Source: Zopfochytrium polystomum
Taxonomy: Eukaryota; Chytridiomycota; Chytridiomycetes; Chytridiales; Chytridiaceae
DNA length: 64,000 nucleotides
Direction: 5' to 3'
Assembly: GCA_025765615.1 (NCBI GenBank)
Contig: JAIVFJ010000143.1
Span: forward strand, 112,128 to 176,127
Numbering within the stretch: the stretch's first letter is position 1; each line of letters starts with the position of its first letter. This document shows positions 10,978 through 22,733 of this stretch, one piece after another. The notes beneath the pieces are model-generated. The model searched no databases. It was not told the DNA's origin and saw only the letters and a list, made by a program, of their open reading frames with translations. The position numbers were made by a program, and so were the translations under genes.

Positions 10978-13094
10978 AAAGAAGAGGAATTACATATGCA
11001 TCAGATTGAAAATTCACCTCGGCTGTTAAATTGAATTGGGTCTCATTCGTATCATTTACTGGCGCAAAGTTTTGCTTGTCCATTTGTTCAACCTGAGTTG
11101 AAGAGGTTTTTAGTTTTTGAGTGAAGATCAGAGGAACTCTCACGATCTTCAGCTCCACCTTCGCAACATGTCTCCATTTGCAAACCTAAAGCACGCATGC
11201 ACCACGGAGGAGCAAGATCCACACGATTGAGTTCTTTTGTTTCTTTCTCGTCCTGAGCTGAGTCTTTTTCCAGCCCGATTCTCTTTGCTCCACTCTTGTC
11301 CTTCTGTCGCTTCGGTAAATGGCTATAAAATAAGAGTAACGATTAGAATGGCGGGACGGAGAAGAGGCAGATCACTGGCGTACTACGTCGACCTTGATTG
11401 TAACGTCAATGTTCACATGTTTACGACTGCCAGCCTCCAGAACATCCCACATATGTGCCCATTCGTTGTCCGATCGCAGTTGCTGAATGCTCTTATTTTT
11501 CGCCCCAATGTGGGCAGCGTTTAGAATGTACCAATTGAGCATTACGCCCAATGGTCTCCATCTGTCCAAGAAGGCAGTTCAAGCTTAGGCACGCTGCAGG
11601 CCACACAGATGACCTCTTGAGTGAAGCTCTCAAAAGAAAGGGTGGAGTCAAACTTGTGAAGTCCACGCCACTGACAGTCGTCACAATCCTCGGATTACTT
11701 TCTCCAGTCTGACTGAGGAATGTTAAAGTCAACTGGACAGTGAATTTCGGTCGCTTTTCGCCCTTGCCATTGATGACATGCGGACCAGCCTCGTCAAAGG
11801 GCATGACACTGTCCTCAACAACACCATCTTCAACAGCACTTGATTCATTCAAGCGACTGTTGTCGACAGGGAGAGGGTCAGGCTGTTAGGCGTCGAGGTG
11901 ATCACCATTGAGAAGGACAGTATCATCAATCTCTACTAGATCAGTGGGCTGGATGGTCTCGTGGAGGTCGAATCATTGCACGAGTTGAGTAACTTGATTT
12001 GACAAGTCCTTCCACTAATTGGCGAGAAGAATTTCGAGAGTGTGGTGGGCGGGTGGGGTGACAAAATCTTTTTACTTGGTGGCCACCGATTGAACTTTTT
12101 TCGTGCCAAAAAAAATCATGCGGCGCCAACAATTTCGCAAACGACTGTAAAAAGGATGGGTAATATTTGCCGGGCGCCAAAGTTTATGTGCATGAATGAA
12201 GGAGAGTCAAGGAGGGGGTTTTACACTCTTCCGGGTTTCCTGCTCCTTCGCAGCATCTGGGCTTCTGGGCCATCCAAAGTGTCACACCCCCCAAGAAATA
12301 ATTGGCTACCCCATTGTATCCCTGTATTTTCCAGGGCCTGCCCCGTGCCAACAAAAGTCACTGTCAAAGCCCATTCAATCGTGTGAGAACACCCGGCGAT
12401 GGTGATGGTCGTCGTTTGGAACGGGCGAGCAATGTGGGATTAGCGGTTTGGGTTCAAAGGCGCGTACAATAATACCCATGTCACCTGTTGAGCACACCAA
12501 CCGACGTGTCGCGCGCCGCTGTCAAAGAAGTGGGTTTGCTGAATGTGTCACGTCATATTTGTTCAAGGGAAGGTAGTATTGGAGACAAACAGGAACAAAA
12601 TGTGATCAAAGGAAAAAATTTCTTTGTTTGGGTGGGGAAAGAGGATAAAAGAAACGACGCAGACAAAGTGGGACACAGCCAGAGCGAGAGATAGATTTGC
12701 GAAAGAAGGGAGAAACGAGAGGGACAGACAGACAGAGAGACAGATAGGTGGGTGCCTGTTTCAAAGAAGAAGGAGAAAGAACCACAATCATTGCAAAGAA
12801 GTCACCCAAGGCAACTCTTTCCCTGCTGCCCCGCGGCTCCATCGACGCAGGGCAACAGTAAGCTTCACCTGCAGCCAAGGGAACGCAATCTCTAGCGCTT
12901 CCCGCCAACTCTAGAATCCTCGCAGGATCATCGGCTAACGACTTCGTCGTCGTCGCCGTCGTCGTCGTCAGCTGGTATCGCATCATAGAAAAGAAAAAAA
13001 GAGTTCTTTAGATCGTCCGATTGAAGGCCTCGGCTCGCACCCGGGCAATCCGTCCGTCTCCGTCCCACCCTTCTCCCACCAAACAAACAACCCG
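10318..13094. other. Long gene-free interval
   Basis: About 2.8 kb without a supportable gene. It holds a poly-A run (10949-10973), an AT-richer stretch (11000-12050) whose minus-strand open frames match nothing I recognise, and a GC-mixed stretch (12400-13094) likely to hold the promoter of the mucin-like gene. The 11.0-11.9 kb part resembles decayed repeat DNA. Confidence 0.5.
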
Positions 13095-14615
13095 ATGCCG
13101 CGCCCATCCCGAAACCGACGACCCGCGATCCGCAGCGGCGCTTGCCGCGGCCGCCGCCTCCTCGCCGGCCTCTTCCTCGTCGTCCTGTTCTCCGCTGCGC
13201 TCCCGCTGGCGACGGCGGGCGGCGGCGGCAACAAGACCACGACGACGTCGCAGGCGCCGAAGCCCACCACAACGTCGCAAGCCCCGCAGCCGCAGCCGAC
13301 AACGACCACCACCGCCGCGGCGCCGGACCCGCAGCCGACGACAACCGCTGCGCCGCCGCCGGCGACGACGACGAGCGAGGACGCGCCGCAGCCGAACCCG
13401 ACGACGTCGCAGGGGGGCGCGGCGACGACGGACGGCGGCAACCCCGCCTCCGCGGCGGCGTCGGATGCGATGACGACGATCACGGACAGCACGGGCGGAG
13501 TGACGATTGCGCCGCGGTCGTCGGCGTCGTCGTCGGTTGGGGGCTCGGCGACGATTGCGGCGCCCGGTTCGCGGAGCAGCAGCAGCAGCAGCGGCAACGG
13601 TTCTTCGTCGGCGTCGTCGGGGGGCAGCGGCAGCAGCAGCGGCAGCAACGTGAGCGGGGGCGGGTCGTCGGATTCGACGGCGTCGTCGACGTCGAGCGGG
13701 CTGCCGACTGGGGCGGTGATTGGCGTGGCGGCGGGGCTCGCGGCGCTGTTTATTGCGGTCGGGCTGATTCTGGTGGTGCGGTCGCGGGCGCGGGCGCGGC
13801 GGGCTGCGGCCGGCGGCGACGACGTCAAGATGCAGGGGCTGGAGGACGGCGGCGTGTTTGCTGCGGCGGGGTCGGTGGGGACCGCGGGTGCGGCGATTGG
13901 GCGCGGGATCGACTGGGCGACCGAGTCTGGGAAGGAGCGGCGCGAGAGCGGGTCCGGGCTGCTGGAGAGCATGGCGACGTCGGGCGTGACGGACAGCATG
14001 ATTGAGCTGAACAACGAGGCGCCTCACGTTGCGGCTGTGGCGGGCTCGGGCAACCGTAGGACCGAGGTGTTTGGGCAGGTCACCGTTGGGGTGGGTATCC
14101 TTTTCATCTGGCTCCCTCATTCTCTTTGACCCTAACAATCCAACCCAAACCACCCCACACCCTCAGCCGGCTGCTGCGCGCACCTCCCTTCGCTCTGGCT
14201 CGCAGTCGTCAGGCTCAGCACACGGATCCACGGGCGGCGCGACCTTTGAGACCGTCCGCTACAAGTTCCCGGTACGCAGTTTTTTTCACCTTCTTATTTC
14301 CCTTTTCCGTCTACACTTGCTAACAATTCCTTCACTTTTGTTTCCGACTTTTGTTCTTATTGCCCCACTCAAGACTCCCCCGCCAGCCTCGGCACAGCCT
14401 GTAAGCGTCTAGTTCCTCTTTTCCTCTCGTGCATTATTTTCCTTTGTTACTTAAGTCTTTGATCCCCGCCCCGCCCTTGCTCACCTTGCTTCTCTCACTT
14501 TCGCACCCTCCGCCAGTCCCCGGGCAGTCCGGGCGTGCACAGGACCCCGACGGGGCGCGCCAACCAGTCGGACGAAGTGTCCAGCTCGTACGGCGATATT
14601 GATCCCATCAACTAG
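13095..14615 (+). CDS. Mucin-like single-pass membrane protein (Ser/Thr-rich ectodomain)
   Basis: Four exons, 13095-14090, 14167-14271, 14374-14400 and 14517-14615, all phase 0, give 408 residues. The N-terminus is basic and followed by a hydrophobic core (LLAGLFLVVLFSAALPLATA), a signal peptide. Residues about 45-210 are Thr/Pro/Gln- then Ser/Gly-rich, typical of heavily O-glycosylated stalks. A single membrane segment (GAVIGVAAGLAALFIAVGL) with a basic stop-transfer RSRARARR follows at about 213-245. The cytoplasmic tail of some 160 residues ends in DIDPIN. The layout resembles fungal cell-wall stress sensors, but no WSC or other cysteine domain is present, so a sensor role is only a guess. 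Exon 3 is a 27-base microexon whose borders are clean. Confidence 0.75.
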
Positions 14616-15016
14616 AGAGCATCAGACTCGGCAAGGATTCTGTTACTTTTCCTTTCCCTTTAATGGAAGGGGGAGGACTTTTTGGTCTGTTGAGAGTGTG
14701 TTTTTAGTTTTCTTTTCTGTTTTTTTTTTTTTTTTTTTCGTTTGCCTTCGCTTTTATATCTTTTTTACCTTGTCCGCCTTCACCCCCCAGTTACACCACC
14801 GCATGACCTCGCTGCCTGCGTCGTTCCTTTCGTCTATGGGAACCTTCTCCTCTCTATTTTCCTTTCTTTTCTTTCTTTGATTGAGTCTTTGTTTCGATGT
14901 GCGGGTCCCCCTACTTTTCTTTCTTCGACCCCGCTGTGGTAACGGTGGGTGCAAACCAAAGAGTTTTCTCGCCCCTTTGGCTTGTTGTTTGCGCACACGA
15001 TGGGTGGCCTTTTCGG

Positions 15017-15051
<35 letters not shown>

Positions 15052-15332
15052 TTGCCTGTGCTACCAGGGTTTTAGTTGACTAGAGTGAGAGTTAGAGAAG
15101 TTTTCTGCCTGATGACTTCTGTGTGTGGTGATGTGTGCTTAGTCTTCTTTTTTCTTTTTTCTCTTTTATGGACTGATTGTTGCGGAAATAATTTTTTTTT
15201 TGTATTTCTTTTTCACTTTTGGTGGTGGCGAACATGCAAAAAGACAGTCGGAAAGAGAGCGAGTTTGAGAGACAGAGAGAGAGTGAGAGAGGGAACAATT
15301 TTTTTTTCTCTCCAATCGTGTGCTTCTTCCTC
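14616..15332. other. Spacer with poly-T and (GT)n
   Basis: Terminator/promoter region between two plus-strand genes. It contains T runs (14719-14738), a GT microsatellite (15020-15049) and no gene. Confidence 0.6.
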
Positions 15333-18300
15333 ATGGGTCACGTGCTCAGCGTCGCGATCGAGCAGCGGCTGCGGCGCGAGGCGCTCTCGCTCGACGCCGC
15401 CGCCGTCGCCATCGAAGAGCGGCGCACGGCCCTGGCTGAGCGTCGCGCTAAACTCGCCGACCGCGCCGCCGCCGCCTCGCTGCGCCGCCTCTTCCTCGCC
15501 CAGCAGATGCTCGCCTTGCGCTCGCTCCTCTTGCTGCTGCTCCACCTGCGCGCTGCCGCCGCCGCCACCCGCCGCCGCAGCCGCAGCAGCCGCCATCATC
15601 GCCGACAGCTGGAGACGACCACCACCACGACAACAACCAGCGCCACCACCGACCCCACCTCACCCTCGCTGCTGGCCGCCAAAGACCTCCAGGCCCTCGC
15701 CACCGCCGCCATCTCCGCCGCAGCCGCAATGTCCCCGCTCGTCGCCCACCTCCTCGCGTTCTACGTCGCCGGCGGCAGCAGCAGCGACGTAGTCCCCGCC
15801 CCCCCACACACAAAGCAGCTCGACGCCACCGCCGACGAGGACGATCGCGCCTCCACCGCCTCGTCCACCTCCTCGTCGCTCTCCTCGTCCTCGCTCTCCT
15901 CCGGCTCCTCCATCAACGTAACCCGCGCTGCCGCTGCCGTGCGGAAGCCTTCCGCCCCCGCCTATGCGTCGCAACAGCAACCAGCACCGCCGCCGCCGCC
16001 CCCCGCACCCTTCTCGCCGTCGCGCGCCGCCGCCGCCGCGGCATCAGCGCTAGCACCCGTCGCAGCCGCAGCATCAGCGACGACGACAACGACGACGACG
16101 TACCCGCCGCCCCTTGCGCGGAAGCCCAGCCCCGAGTTTGAGCTGCTGGATCTGGACGACCTGCCGGCGCGGAGTCCGCGGGCAGCTGCTGCTGCTGCTC
16201 TTGTTGCTTCCAACGCCGTTGTTTCGAGCGGCGGCGACGGCGTGGTGGTGGCGGGGAGGGAGGCAAAGACTGCGTTGGTTGCGGCAGCCGCGGCGGCGGA
16301 GCCCGCTGCTGCCGCAGCGGTAGGGCCGCGGTCGCCGTCGAGGCGGAAGACGGGGCCGCAAGGGCTCGACGGTGGAGGTGGCGGCTTTGAGGAGCCGCTG
16401 CTTCCGGCGGCGCCGGCGCTGTCGGCGGCGTCATCGGCGGCGGCGGTGGCGGAGGGGGCCAAGATCGCGAGGGTGGTGCTGGTGCACTCGTGGGTCGATA
16501 CGGAGAACGGCTTGTAAGTTTCAAACCATCTCGTTCCCCGCCCCTTTTTTTTTTCTTTCCCTCTTCCACTCTCTCTTTGGAGAGTGAAGCGGTGCGTCAG
16601 GAACGTTACGCCCCATGACAGCCATTTTGAAACGCTCTACTCTTTTTTCGTTTGTTTGAATTATTCACAGGACAAACCCACGAGACATTTACGAAGCGCT
16701 GGCGACGACTGGGCAGTTTGAGCCGTGGTTGGACGTGGTGGACCACTCGGACGCGGCGCCGGCAAAGTACTCAGTGCTGGTCCAGGCCCTGCGGAAAGGT
16801 ATTTGAAAAAAGAAGCAATTATCTCTCTTCGCTTTCTGGTGTTTCGTGCTTCTTTTTTGCCATCTCCCTCCGTCCGGTATCCCGTTTCGCCGCTTATTCA
16901 TTCTCGCCCCTCGCCCTCGTCCTACCCGCCAGCGGCTGTGTGTGTTGGATTTGCGTCAGCCTCATTTTGCTCTGATGAAAACTGGTATTTGTCCATTATC
17001 GTGTTTCTTGTTTCCCCCTCTTTGTTACCAAGGCGCTAATGCTGATTGCCACAAATGCTTTCCGTATCACCGATACCGTGCAGTGTGAACGCCATTCGAT
17101 TCGCTCGCGAGGCAATAGACATTCCAGTTATAATTATAAGAGGTACGCTTTGTGGATCCACCACCGTTATTCTTTGGGAATCTTTTTGGCTTTCTGATTC
17201 CTCGTTTTTTCTCTCCTCTTTCTTTTCGCATCGTTTTTGACCCTTTCAAAGTTGGTCAAACACAAGCGGGAACTGTGGAGGCATGGGAGTCTACGAAAGC
17301 TGGAGAGCTTATCAGCCAGTGCGAGTAAGTGCCCGGCTGCTATCCCTTTTTTTTTTATTATTGTTTCATATGTTTTCGATGGCTTGCCTGGAAAGCGGAT
17401 CAAAACGTGTTCAAGTCACCTTATTTGGCCCTGTTGATCCTCTGCGTTCTCCTTAATTCTATTTCCACTCCTTCTCTCCTCCCCGTCCCAAAAAAAGGCA
17501 AATGGACGCTCGCAGCGGCTGGACCGACTTTCTGCAGCACGACCTGCTGCGCAGCTGCGCACTGTCGGCCGGCCTCGTTTCGCGACACCCTGAAGACGTG
17601 CAAGCGCTCGTGACAGCCGCGTCCGAAGGCGACCTGGCGCAGGTGGCGCGGCTGGTCGGGGTGGGCAAGGTGGACCCCAACGCCAGCGATGAGGACGGCA
17701 TCACGCCGCTGATCGCGGCGGCGCGGTCGGGGCACGCCAACGTGGTGCGGCACCTGATCGCGAGCGGCGCCGACGTGGCGCAGCCGTCTTCGGACCAGCT
17801 GACGGCGCAGACGCCGTTGCACGCCGCGGCGCTGCAGAACGACCCGGCGGTCGCGGTGGCGCTGCTGGACGCCGGCGCGGACCCGCTCGCGCGCGACGCG
17901 GCGGGCGACACGCCCGCTCACGTGGCCGCGTCGCACGGCAACCCTGCGACGCTGCGCGCAGTCGTCGAAGCGGACGCCGACGCAGCCGCGGCGCAGAACC
18001 GCGACCTGTCGACCCCGCTGCACCTCGCGGCGCAGGCGGGGTCGCTGGCCGCGTGCGAGGTGATGCTGGGCCGCGACGGCGTGTCGGCGGACGCGCGGGA
18101 CTCGGCGGGGACCACGCCGCTGCACGCCGCGAGCTGGGGGTGCCACCCCGAGGTGTGCTTGCTGCTGCTCGAGCGCGGCGGCGCGACGGTCAACGCGCAG
18201 GCGGCGGACGGGACGACGCCGCTGCATCTGTGCGCGAGCGGCGGGATGCCGGATGAGGAGGATGAAGAAGAGGAGGACGAGGAGGAGGAGGACGACGTGG

Positions 18301-19514
18301 AAGCGGCTGCTGGGGACGACAACGACGACGGCGACGATGAGGATTATTTGGACGACGAGGGCGACGATGACGACGACGGCTATGACGACGACGACTATGT
18401 TGTCGACACGGCGGCGGGTGCGGACGAGAACGCGTCCGTGATCATCCGGCGGCGACGGCGACGACGGCGGCAACAACTGCGCCGACGGCGGCGGGGCCAG
18501 GGTGCGGCGCGGCGCACGGTGTCGCCGGGCCTGCTCGCGCGCAGCGAGCAGGTGTGCCGGATCCTGCTGTCGCGGCCGGGCGCGGCGGCGGACGTGCTCG
18601 ACAACGAAGGCATGACGGCGCTGCACCTGGCGTGCTCGGCCAACAACGTGGCGGTGGCGGCGCAGATCCTCGCGGCGCCGGGGGTATCGGCGACCGAGGC
18701 CGCGCACGACGGACGGCAGCCGATCCACCTGGCCGCCGCGGCGGACGCGGTCGCGATCGTGCGGCTGCTGACGGCCGCCGTCCCCGGCGGCGGTGGCGGC
18801 GCCGCGGCGGTAGTCGCCGCTCGCGACGGCGAGGGGTGGACGGCGGCGCACTTTGCGGCGGCCGCAGGCGCGGCGGGGGCGCTGCGGGCGGTGGTCGAGG
18901 CCGCGGGGCGCGGGTGGGCACGCGCGCCGGCGGACGCCGCGGACGCCGAGGGCCGCACGCCGTTGCACGTTGCGGCGATTTATGCGCGGCCGGCGGCGGT
19001 GCGGGTGCTGCTTCGCGCGGCGGCGGACGCGGAGGACGATGGCGCCGGGTCGGCGACGACGGGGTCGTCGGGGTCGGCGGTGGCGGCGTGGCTGCTGGCG
19101 CGCGACGCGGCGGGGCGCACGGCGCTGCACGACGCGGCGGCGTCGGGCGCGGTCGCGGTGTGCCGGCAGCTGGTGGAGGCCGCGGGGCGGGTGTCTGCGG
19201 CGTGCCGCGGCGAGCTGCTCGAGGCCGCGGCGACCGTTGTTGTTGCGGTTGATGGCGATGGCGAAGGAGGTGGCGCGCACGGCGCCCGCGCGTTGCACGA
19301 GGCGGCGGCCGCGAGCCATGCCGAGACGGTCGCGGCGCTGGTCGAGCTCGGCGCGGACCCGTTGCAGCCGGACGCGGCGGGGCGCACGGCCGACGAGATC
19401 CTGGAGGACGCGCTGCAGGCCGCGGCCGCGGCTGCGGCGGCTGCGGCTGCTGCTGCCGCCGATGAAGAGGAGGCGGACGACGTGGAGGAACTGGTTGCCG
19501 GCGACGAGAATTGA
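15333..19514 (+). CDS. TIR domain-ankyrin repeat protein
   Basis: Six exons (15333-16513, 16671-16798, 16933-16984, 17084-17142, 17252-17324, 17498-19514) join without frame breaks into 1169 residues. The start MGHVLS fits an N-myristoylation context (Gly2, Ser6). Residues 1-110 are helical with a Leu/Ala-rich hydrophobic run. Residues 110-375 are low complexity. A TIR domain follows at about 378-480: VVLVHSWVD (box 1), EPWLDVVDHS, KAAVCVGFASASFCSDENC and IRFAREAIDIPVIII. About 13 ankyrin repeats span 505-1150 (TPLHAAALQN, TPLHLAAQAG, RTPLHVAAIY and others), split by a strongly acidic Asp/Glu insert near residues 750-800. The motif CxxE seen in many TIR domains reads CVNA here, so NAD hydrolase activity is doubtful. 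A scaffold or receptor role is inferred; the ligand is unknown. Confidence 0.85.
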
Positions 19515-19831
19515 GGAGGTGGTGGCTGTCGACGGAGCGATTTTGTCGACAACCACCACCGTGGGGCGGAAGAGCGGTTCCGTGCTTGAATTTTTCTTTT
19601 CTTTTCTTTTTTCATTTGTTTTTTTTTTTGACGTCCCTGGTATAGTTGGGTTGGGGACGCAAACTGTCTCGTTTAGTTGCCCATTGCTCCGTTCGCAGCG
19701 AGAGGCTCGGCGTTTTCTTCTTTAGCCTTTTTTTGTTTCCCTTTCCTGACGCTTCTGCTTCTCCTTTTGCGTTGCCTCTGATTTCTCTCCTTTCACTCCC
19801 TGTCTCTTTTTCTCTCTCTTTCTCTCTTTCC

Positions 19832-19906
<75 letters not shown>

Positions 19907-20206
19907 GTCTCTGTCCGGACACCTTAGCAGCCGCGGGAAGCAGCGCCCCTTCCGTTCCTTCCCGACTCTGTTTCGTCCACACGACCAAAAGTGCTCCTCC
20001 CCTTCGAAATCTTTGAGAAGAAGGGGTAAAAAAACCTGTATGAGGAGAGTATCGGGGCCTGTTCGTACGGCGTGCGGGGCAACTACTGAAAATCACTCAG
20101 GCCCCCCCAAAAAATAGAGGGAATCGATCCAGCTACAGCATCTATTTTGTGGGGTTGGGGGAGGGGGAAGGGGGCGGGGGACGGAGTGGACGCGAACCCG
20201 CCTTCT
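19515..20206. other. Spacer with long (CT)n tract
   Basis: The 3' flank of the TIR-ankyrin gene. A nearly pure CT tract of about 60 bases lies at 19840-19901. Two tRNA-B-box-like motifs in antisense lie near 20130 and 20195. No gene is seen. Confidence 0.6.
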
Positions 20207-20705
20207 AAGTGACCATATTTTTCTAATTGGTTTTTTTCCAGAGTGAACGATCCTCACAAAGTACGTCATTTCCACAGCTCAAAATTCGTTCCCAACAGTG
20301 GGATTTTACACTCATTTCAGATGCCCCAAACCTTTGAAAAAAAAGAGTTCAACCTCCAGAGCAAAAGCCTTTCTTCTGCCATTTCGGCTGCTCTGTGGCT
20401 CATTTTGATCTGCTGTTGTAGAAAATTAATAACGTACACTGTCCCCAATGTCCACCAGTCGTTTTCCCCAACATTTTTCTCTTTGAGTGCAAAATGCCGC
20501 AAAGCACAACATCTCAGAAACCTCTGAGTCCTTTGAAAATTGATTCTTTAGACTTTTGTCTTGTAAAAAATATCTTTTTTATTGGAAGTTGACCAAAAAA
20601 AAATTCGTATAGGATCAGATCGAAGAATAGCCATCAGTTGGCAACCACCATGAGAACTCGCCATTTGAAGTGGAGAAGGATGATTTTGAAAGCTAATATC
20701 CATAG
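20207..20705. repeat. Dispersed repeat R, copy 1 (3' noncoding part of a piggyBac-like element)
   Basis: Matches 46176-46667 over about 490 bases in the same orientation, starting at AGTGACCATATTTTTCTAAT and ending near CATAGAA(A)TGCTGATTCTC. In this copy it directly adjoins the transposase relic, on the 3' side of its minus-strand reading frame. Confidence 0.8.
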
Positions 20706-20842
20706 AAATGCTGATTCTCCAGATCAGTGGGCCCTCTTACAGCAGGATCAACAGATTGAGAGTTGTCTCCAATTTTCAAAAGCTGCGCAGCCAGTTCAAG
20801 TCGAAAGTCGTTAGTAGAAACATGCTTAGATCACTCTTGCAT

Positions 20843-21816
20843 TTACAAGACATGCATCAAGAGCAAAGTAGAAGAGACAATGGTAGCAACGGTGCATGTT
20901 GCTATCAACTGATCAGCTCTGTCCATACCCACCATCAGCTCGTTATAAAGGAGTGATGCTTTTGAAACAAACACCTCCAGATCATTCTTCCTTTTTGATT
21001 CGTTCCAGCGTAATACAGAGCTGAGATCCTGAGTGTCACATACTGAGATCATGTGAAAGACTTTCTTGTCTGAGAATCCTATAGCAGTAACATGGCTATC
21101 AGAATATGGAAGTATAGACAAGTGATGGTGTCCTGGCTTTGCATTCTTTGCAACATTTTGAATCAGCAGGAAAGCTCTTTCAATTAATCCCTATCGTAAC
21201 ACAAAGGTAAGTTTTGTGGTCAAGCAGCTGTTTGGCAAGTTCAATGCTTGTAAAGAAGTTGTCAGCATGAACAGTTTGATTGACTCCGCCAAGGCATTCC
21301 ATCATACGCAGAATAATATTTCCTCCACCCTCCAGCACTTGGACCTGTTTGCTGCCCATCAGCAAGAGGTGTTCTTCCAGAAGAGACTTCAAATCTGAAG
21401 ATGTAGCCAGAGTCTTGGCCAGCCAGGGCCCAAACTTTGATACCCCACTTGACTGGTTTTTTCGGGGAGTACAGCTTGATGCCAAGACGGCCTTTGAACG
21501 AGACCATCATCTCATCTATCAAGGCATTGAGTCCAAGATTAGATAATCTTTCAAAAGAGGAGCAGACAGAACTCAACAGCAGATCCACTTTGTATGTTTT
21601 GCTGCGACCAGATGCTGCTAGATGTTCACTCTCATCACCGAAGTGAAGGTAGTTCAAGATTGTTTTGAATCGGTTTTTTGAGATTCCGGAAAGCTGAGTT
21701 GTGCAACGTTTGAGAAGTGGGTACTTTGCTTGTCGTCCCAATACTCTGAAGGACTGACTCCATTCCAAATACGAAGACCAACAAACTTTGCCTGCTCCTC
21801 CTGTCATACTCGACAT
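20843..21816 (-). pseudogene. piggyBac-type transposase relic (DDE_Tnp_1_7)
   Basis: On the minus strand three frames carry successive family blocks. 21262-21816 reads RFKTILNYLHFGDE, IDEMMVSFKGRLG and KLYSPKKPVKWGIKVWAL. 21180-21485 reads NQTVHADNFFTSIELAKQLL, the catalytic DNF(Y/F)TS block. 20843-21121 ends with YNELMVGMDRADQ, the usual YN..MGGVD.AD. block. Frame changes near 21270-21480 and between 21180 and 21121 show the gene is dead. The N-terminal region is missing, cut at GC-rich sequence near 21816. No terminal inverted repeats or TTAA target sites could be assigned. Confidence 0.85.
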
Positions 21817-22321
21817 CCGCGGATGCGGCTAACTCCACTGGCTCCTCTCTCTCCTCCGCCGCCTCCACTACCAGCACCGCCACCAACGACGCTCCACACA
21901 CGTCGTCCTACTTTGGAGTGTCGCTGGCACAACAACGAGCACCATCAGCGGCAGCAGCGGCGCCTGCGCCGTCGTCGATGTCGCCCGCGCCGAAACCCTC
22001 CATGCTCACCTCTTCCGGCGGCATCCGCCGGCGGATGTGGGCCGAGGTCCGCATCAGCAGCGCCCACGGCGACCGGCGACGAGGTCGGTGGCGGTCCCGA
22101 TGGCGAAGCCGTTCCGGTGCCGCATCGACAGTTGCGGGCGGTGCAGGGGCTGCGCCAGCACATGAAGAACTCGCACCAGATGACCGGCGAGGGCGTCATT
22201 GCCGAGTTCAACGGGGGCCTCGGCGCGAACGCTGCGGCGGCTGCTGCTGCTGCTGCTGCGGCAGCGGCGACGGCCACGGCGGCAACGGCTGCCGGCTGGA
22301 CGATGGCGACAGGTGTTAGGT
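21817..22321 (+). pseudogene. C2H2 zinc-finger gene fragment
   Basis: A GC-rich island between mobile elements. One frame gives KPFRCRIDSCGR (about 22097-22132), and the frame shifted by one gives AVQGLRQHMKNSHQMTG just after. Together they form one C2H2 finger (CX4C ... HX4H) split by a one-base frame change near 22130. An Ala-rich tract follows and the frame stops at 22329 inside the adjoining repeat. It looks like a fragment of a host gene stranded between a piggyBac relic and an LTR-like repeat. Confidence 0.5.
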
Positions 22322-22733
22322 GGAACTGACTGGTTAGCAGCAAGAGGCACAAGACAGACCTGAACCTATTGTGACTGTCAGTTATTGTTCTCACAATGCC
22401 CATGGGAGAGCAAGCCACTGCCAATGCAGACCTGGGTGCTGGCTTGCGCTGATGACAAATACTCCAAGTACTAAGTGGAATGGAAACCCAGTGTCAACAG
22501 CTTTCCTCCACCTCTGCTCAAGCAGATAATAAAGGAGAGGTTTTTACCCTGTGCCAGTCACGCTTGCCTAGCAACTATTACAGTGTGTATATCATCATTA
22601 TGTATCAATAATTCATAAAAGGTTTTTTTCTCTTTCTCACCAAGTTGGGGAGAGGGACCACCCACAAACACACATCTCCACTTCATTCACTCCTTCCACT
22701 CACTCACTCAGAGTAGACTGTCTACAACAGGTG
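22322..22733 (+). repeat. LTR-like repeat B, most complete copy
   Basis: Starts TGGAACTGACTGGTT and ends TCTACAACA (TG...CA), about 412 bases. Its first half matches 41490-41665 and its second half matches 41105-41340 and, more loosely, 41665-41830. The TG/CA ends and size fit a solo LTR. No clear target-site duplication is visible. Confidence 0.6.

Noticed and set aside
11493..11852. Minus-strand open frame in AT-rich DNA considered as a transposase fragment
   Set aside because: No motif of any transposase family could be recognised.
17064..17083. A 20-base intron that would restore frame in the TIR exon
   Set aside because: Far too short for spliceosomal splicing, and unnecessary once the 16933-16984 exon is used.
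17033..17084. An exon at 17033 reading ALMLIATNAFRITDTVQ that looked TIR-like
   Set aside because: It needed two frame breaks. Using exon 16933-16984 and acceptor at 17083 gives a clean reading and a better TIR match.
17421..19559. A 712-codon minus-strand open frame opposite the ankyrin exon
   Set aside because: Arg/Pro/Ala-rich shadow of GC-rich coding DNA; the plus strand has clear ankyrin repeats and splice sites.
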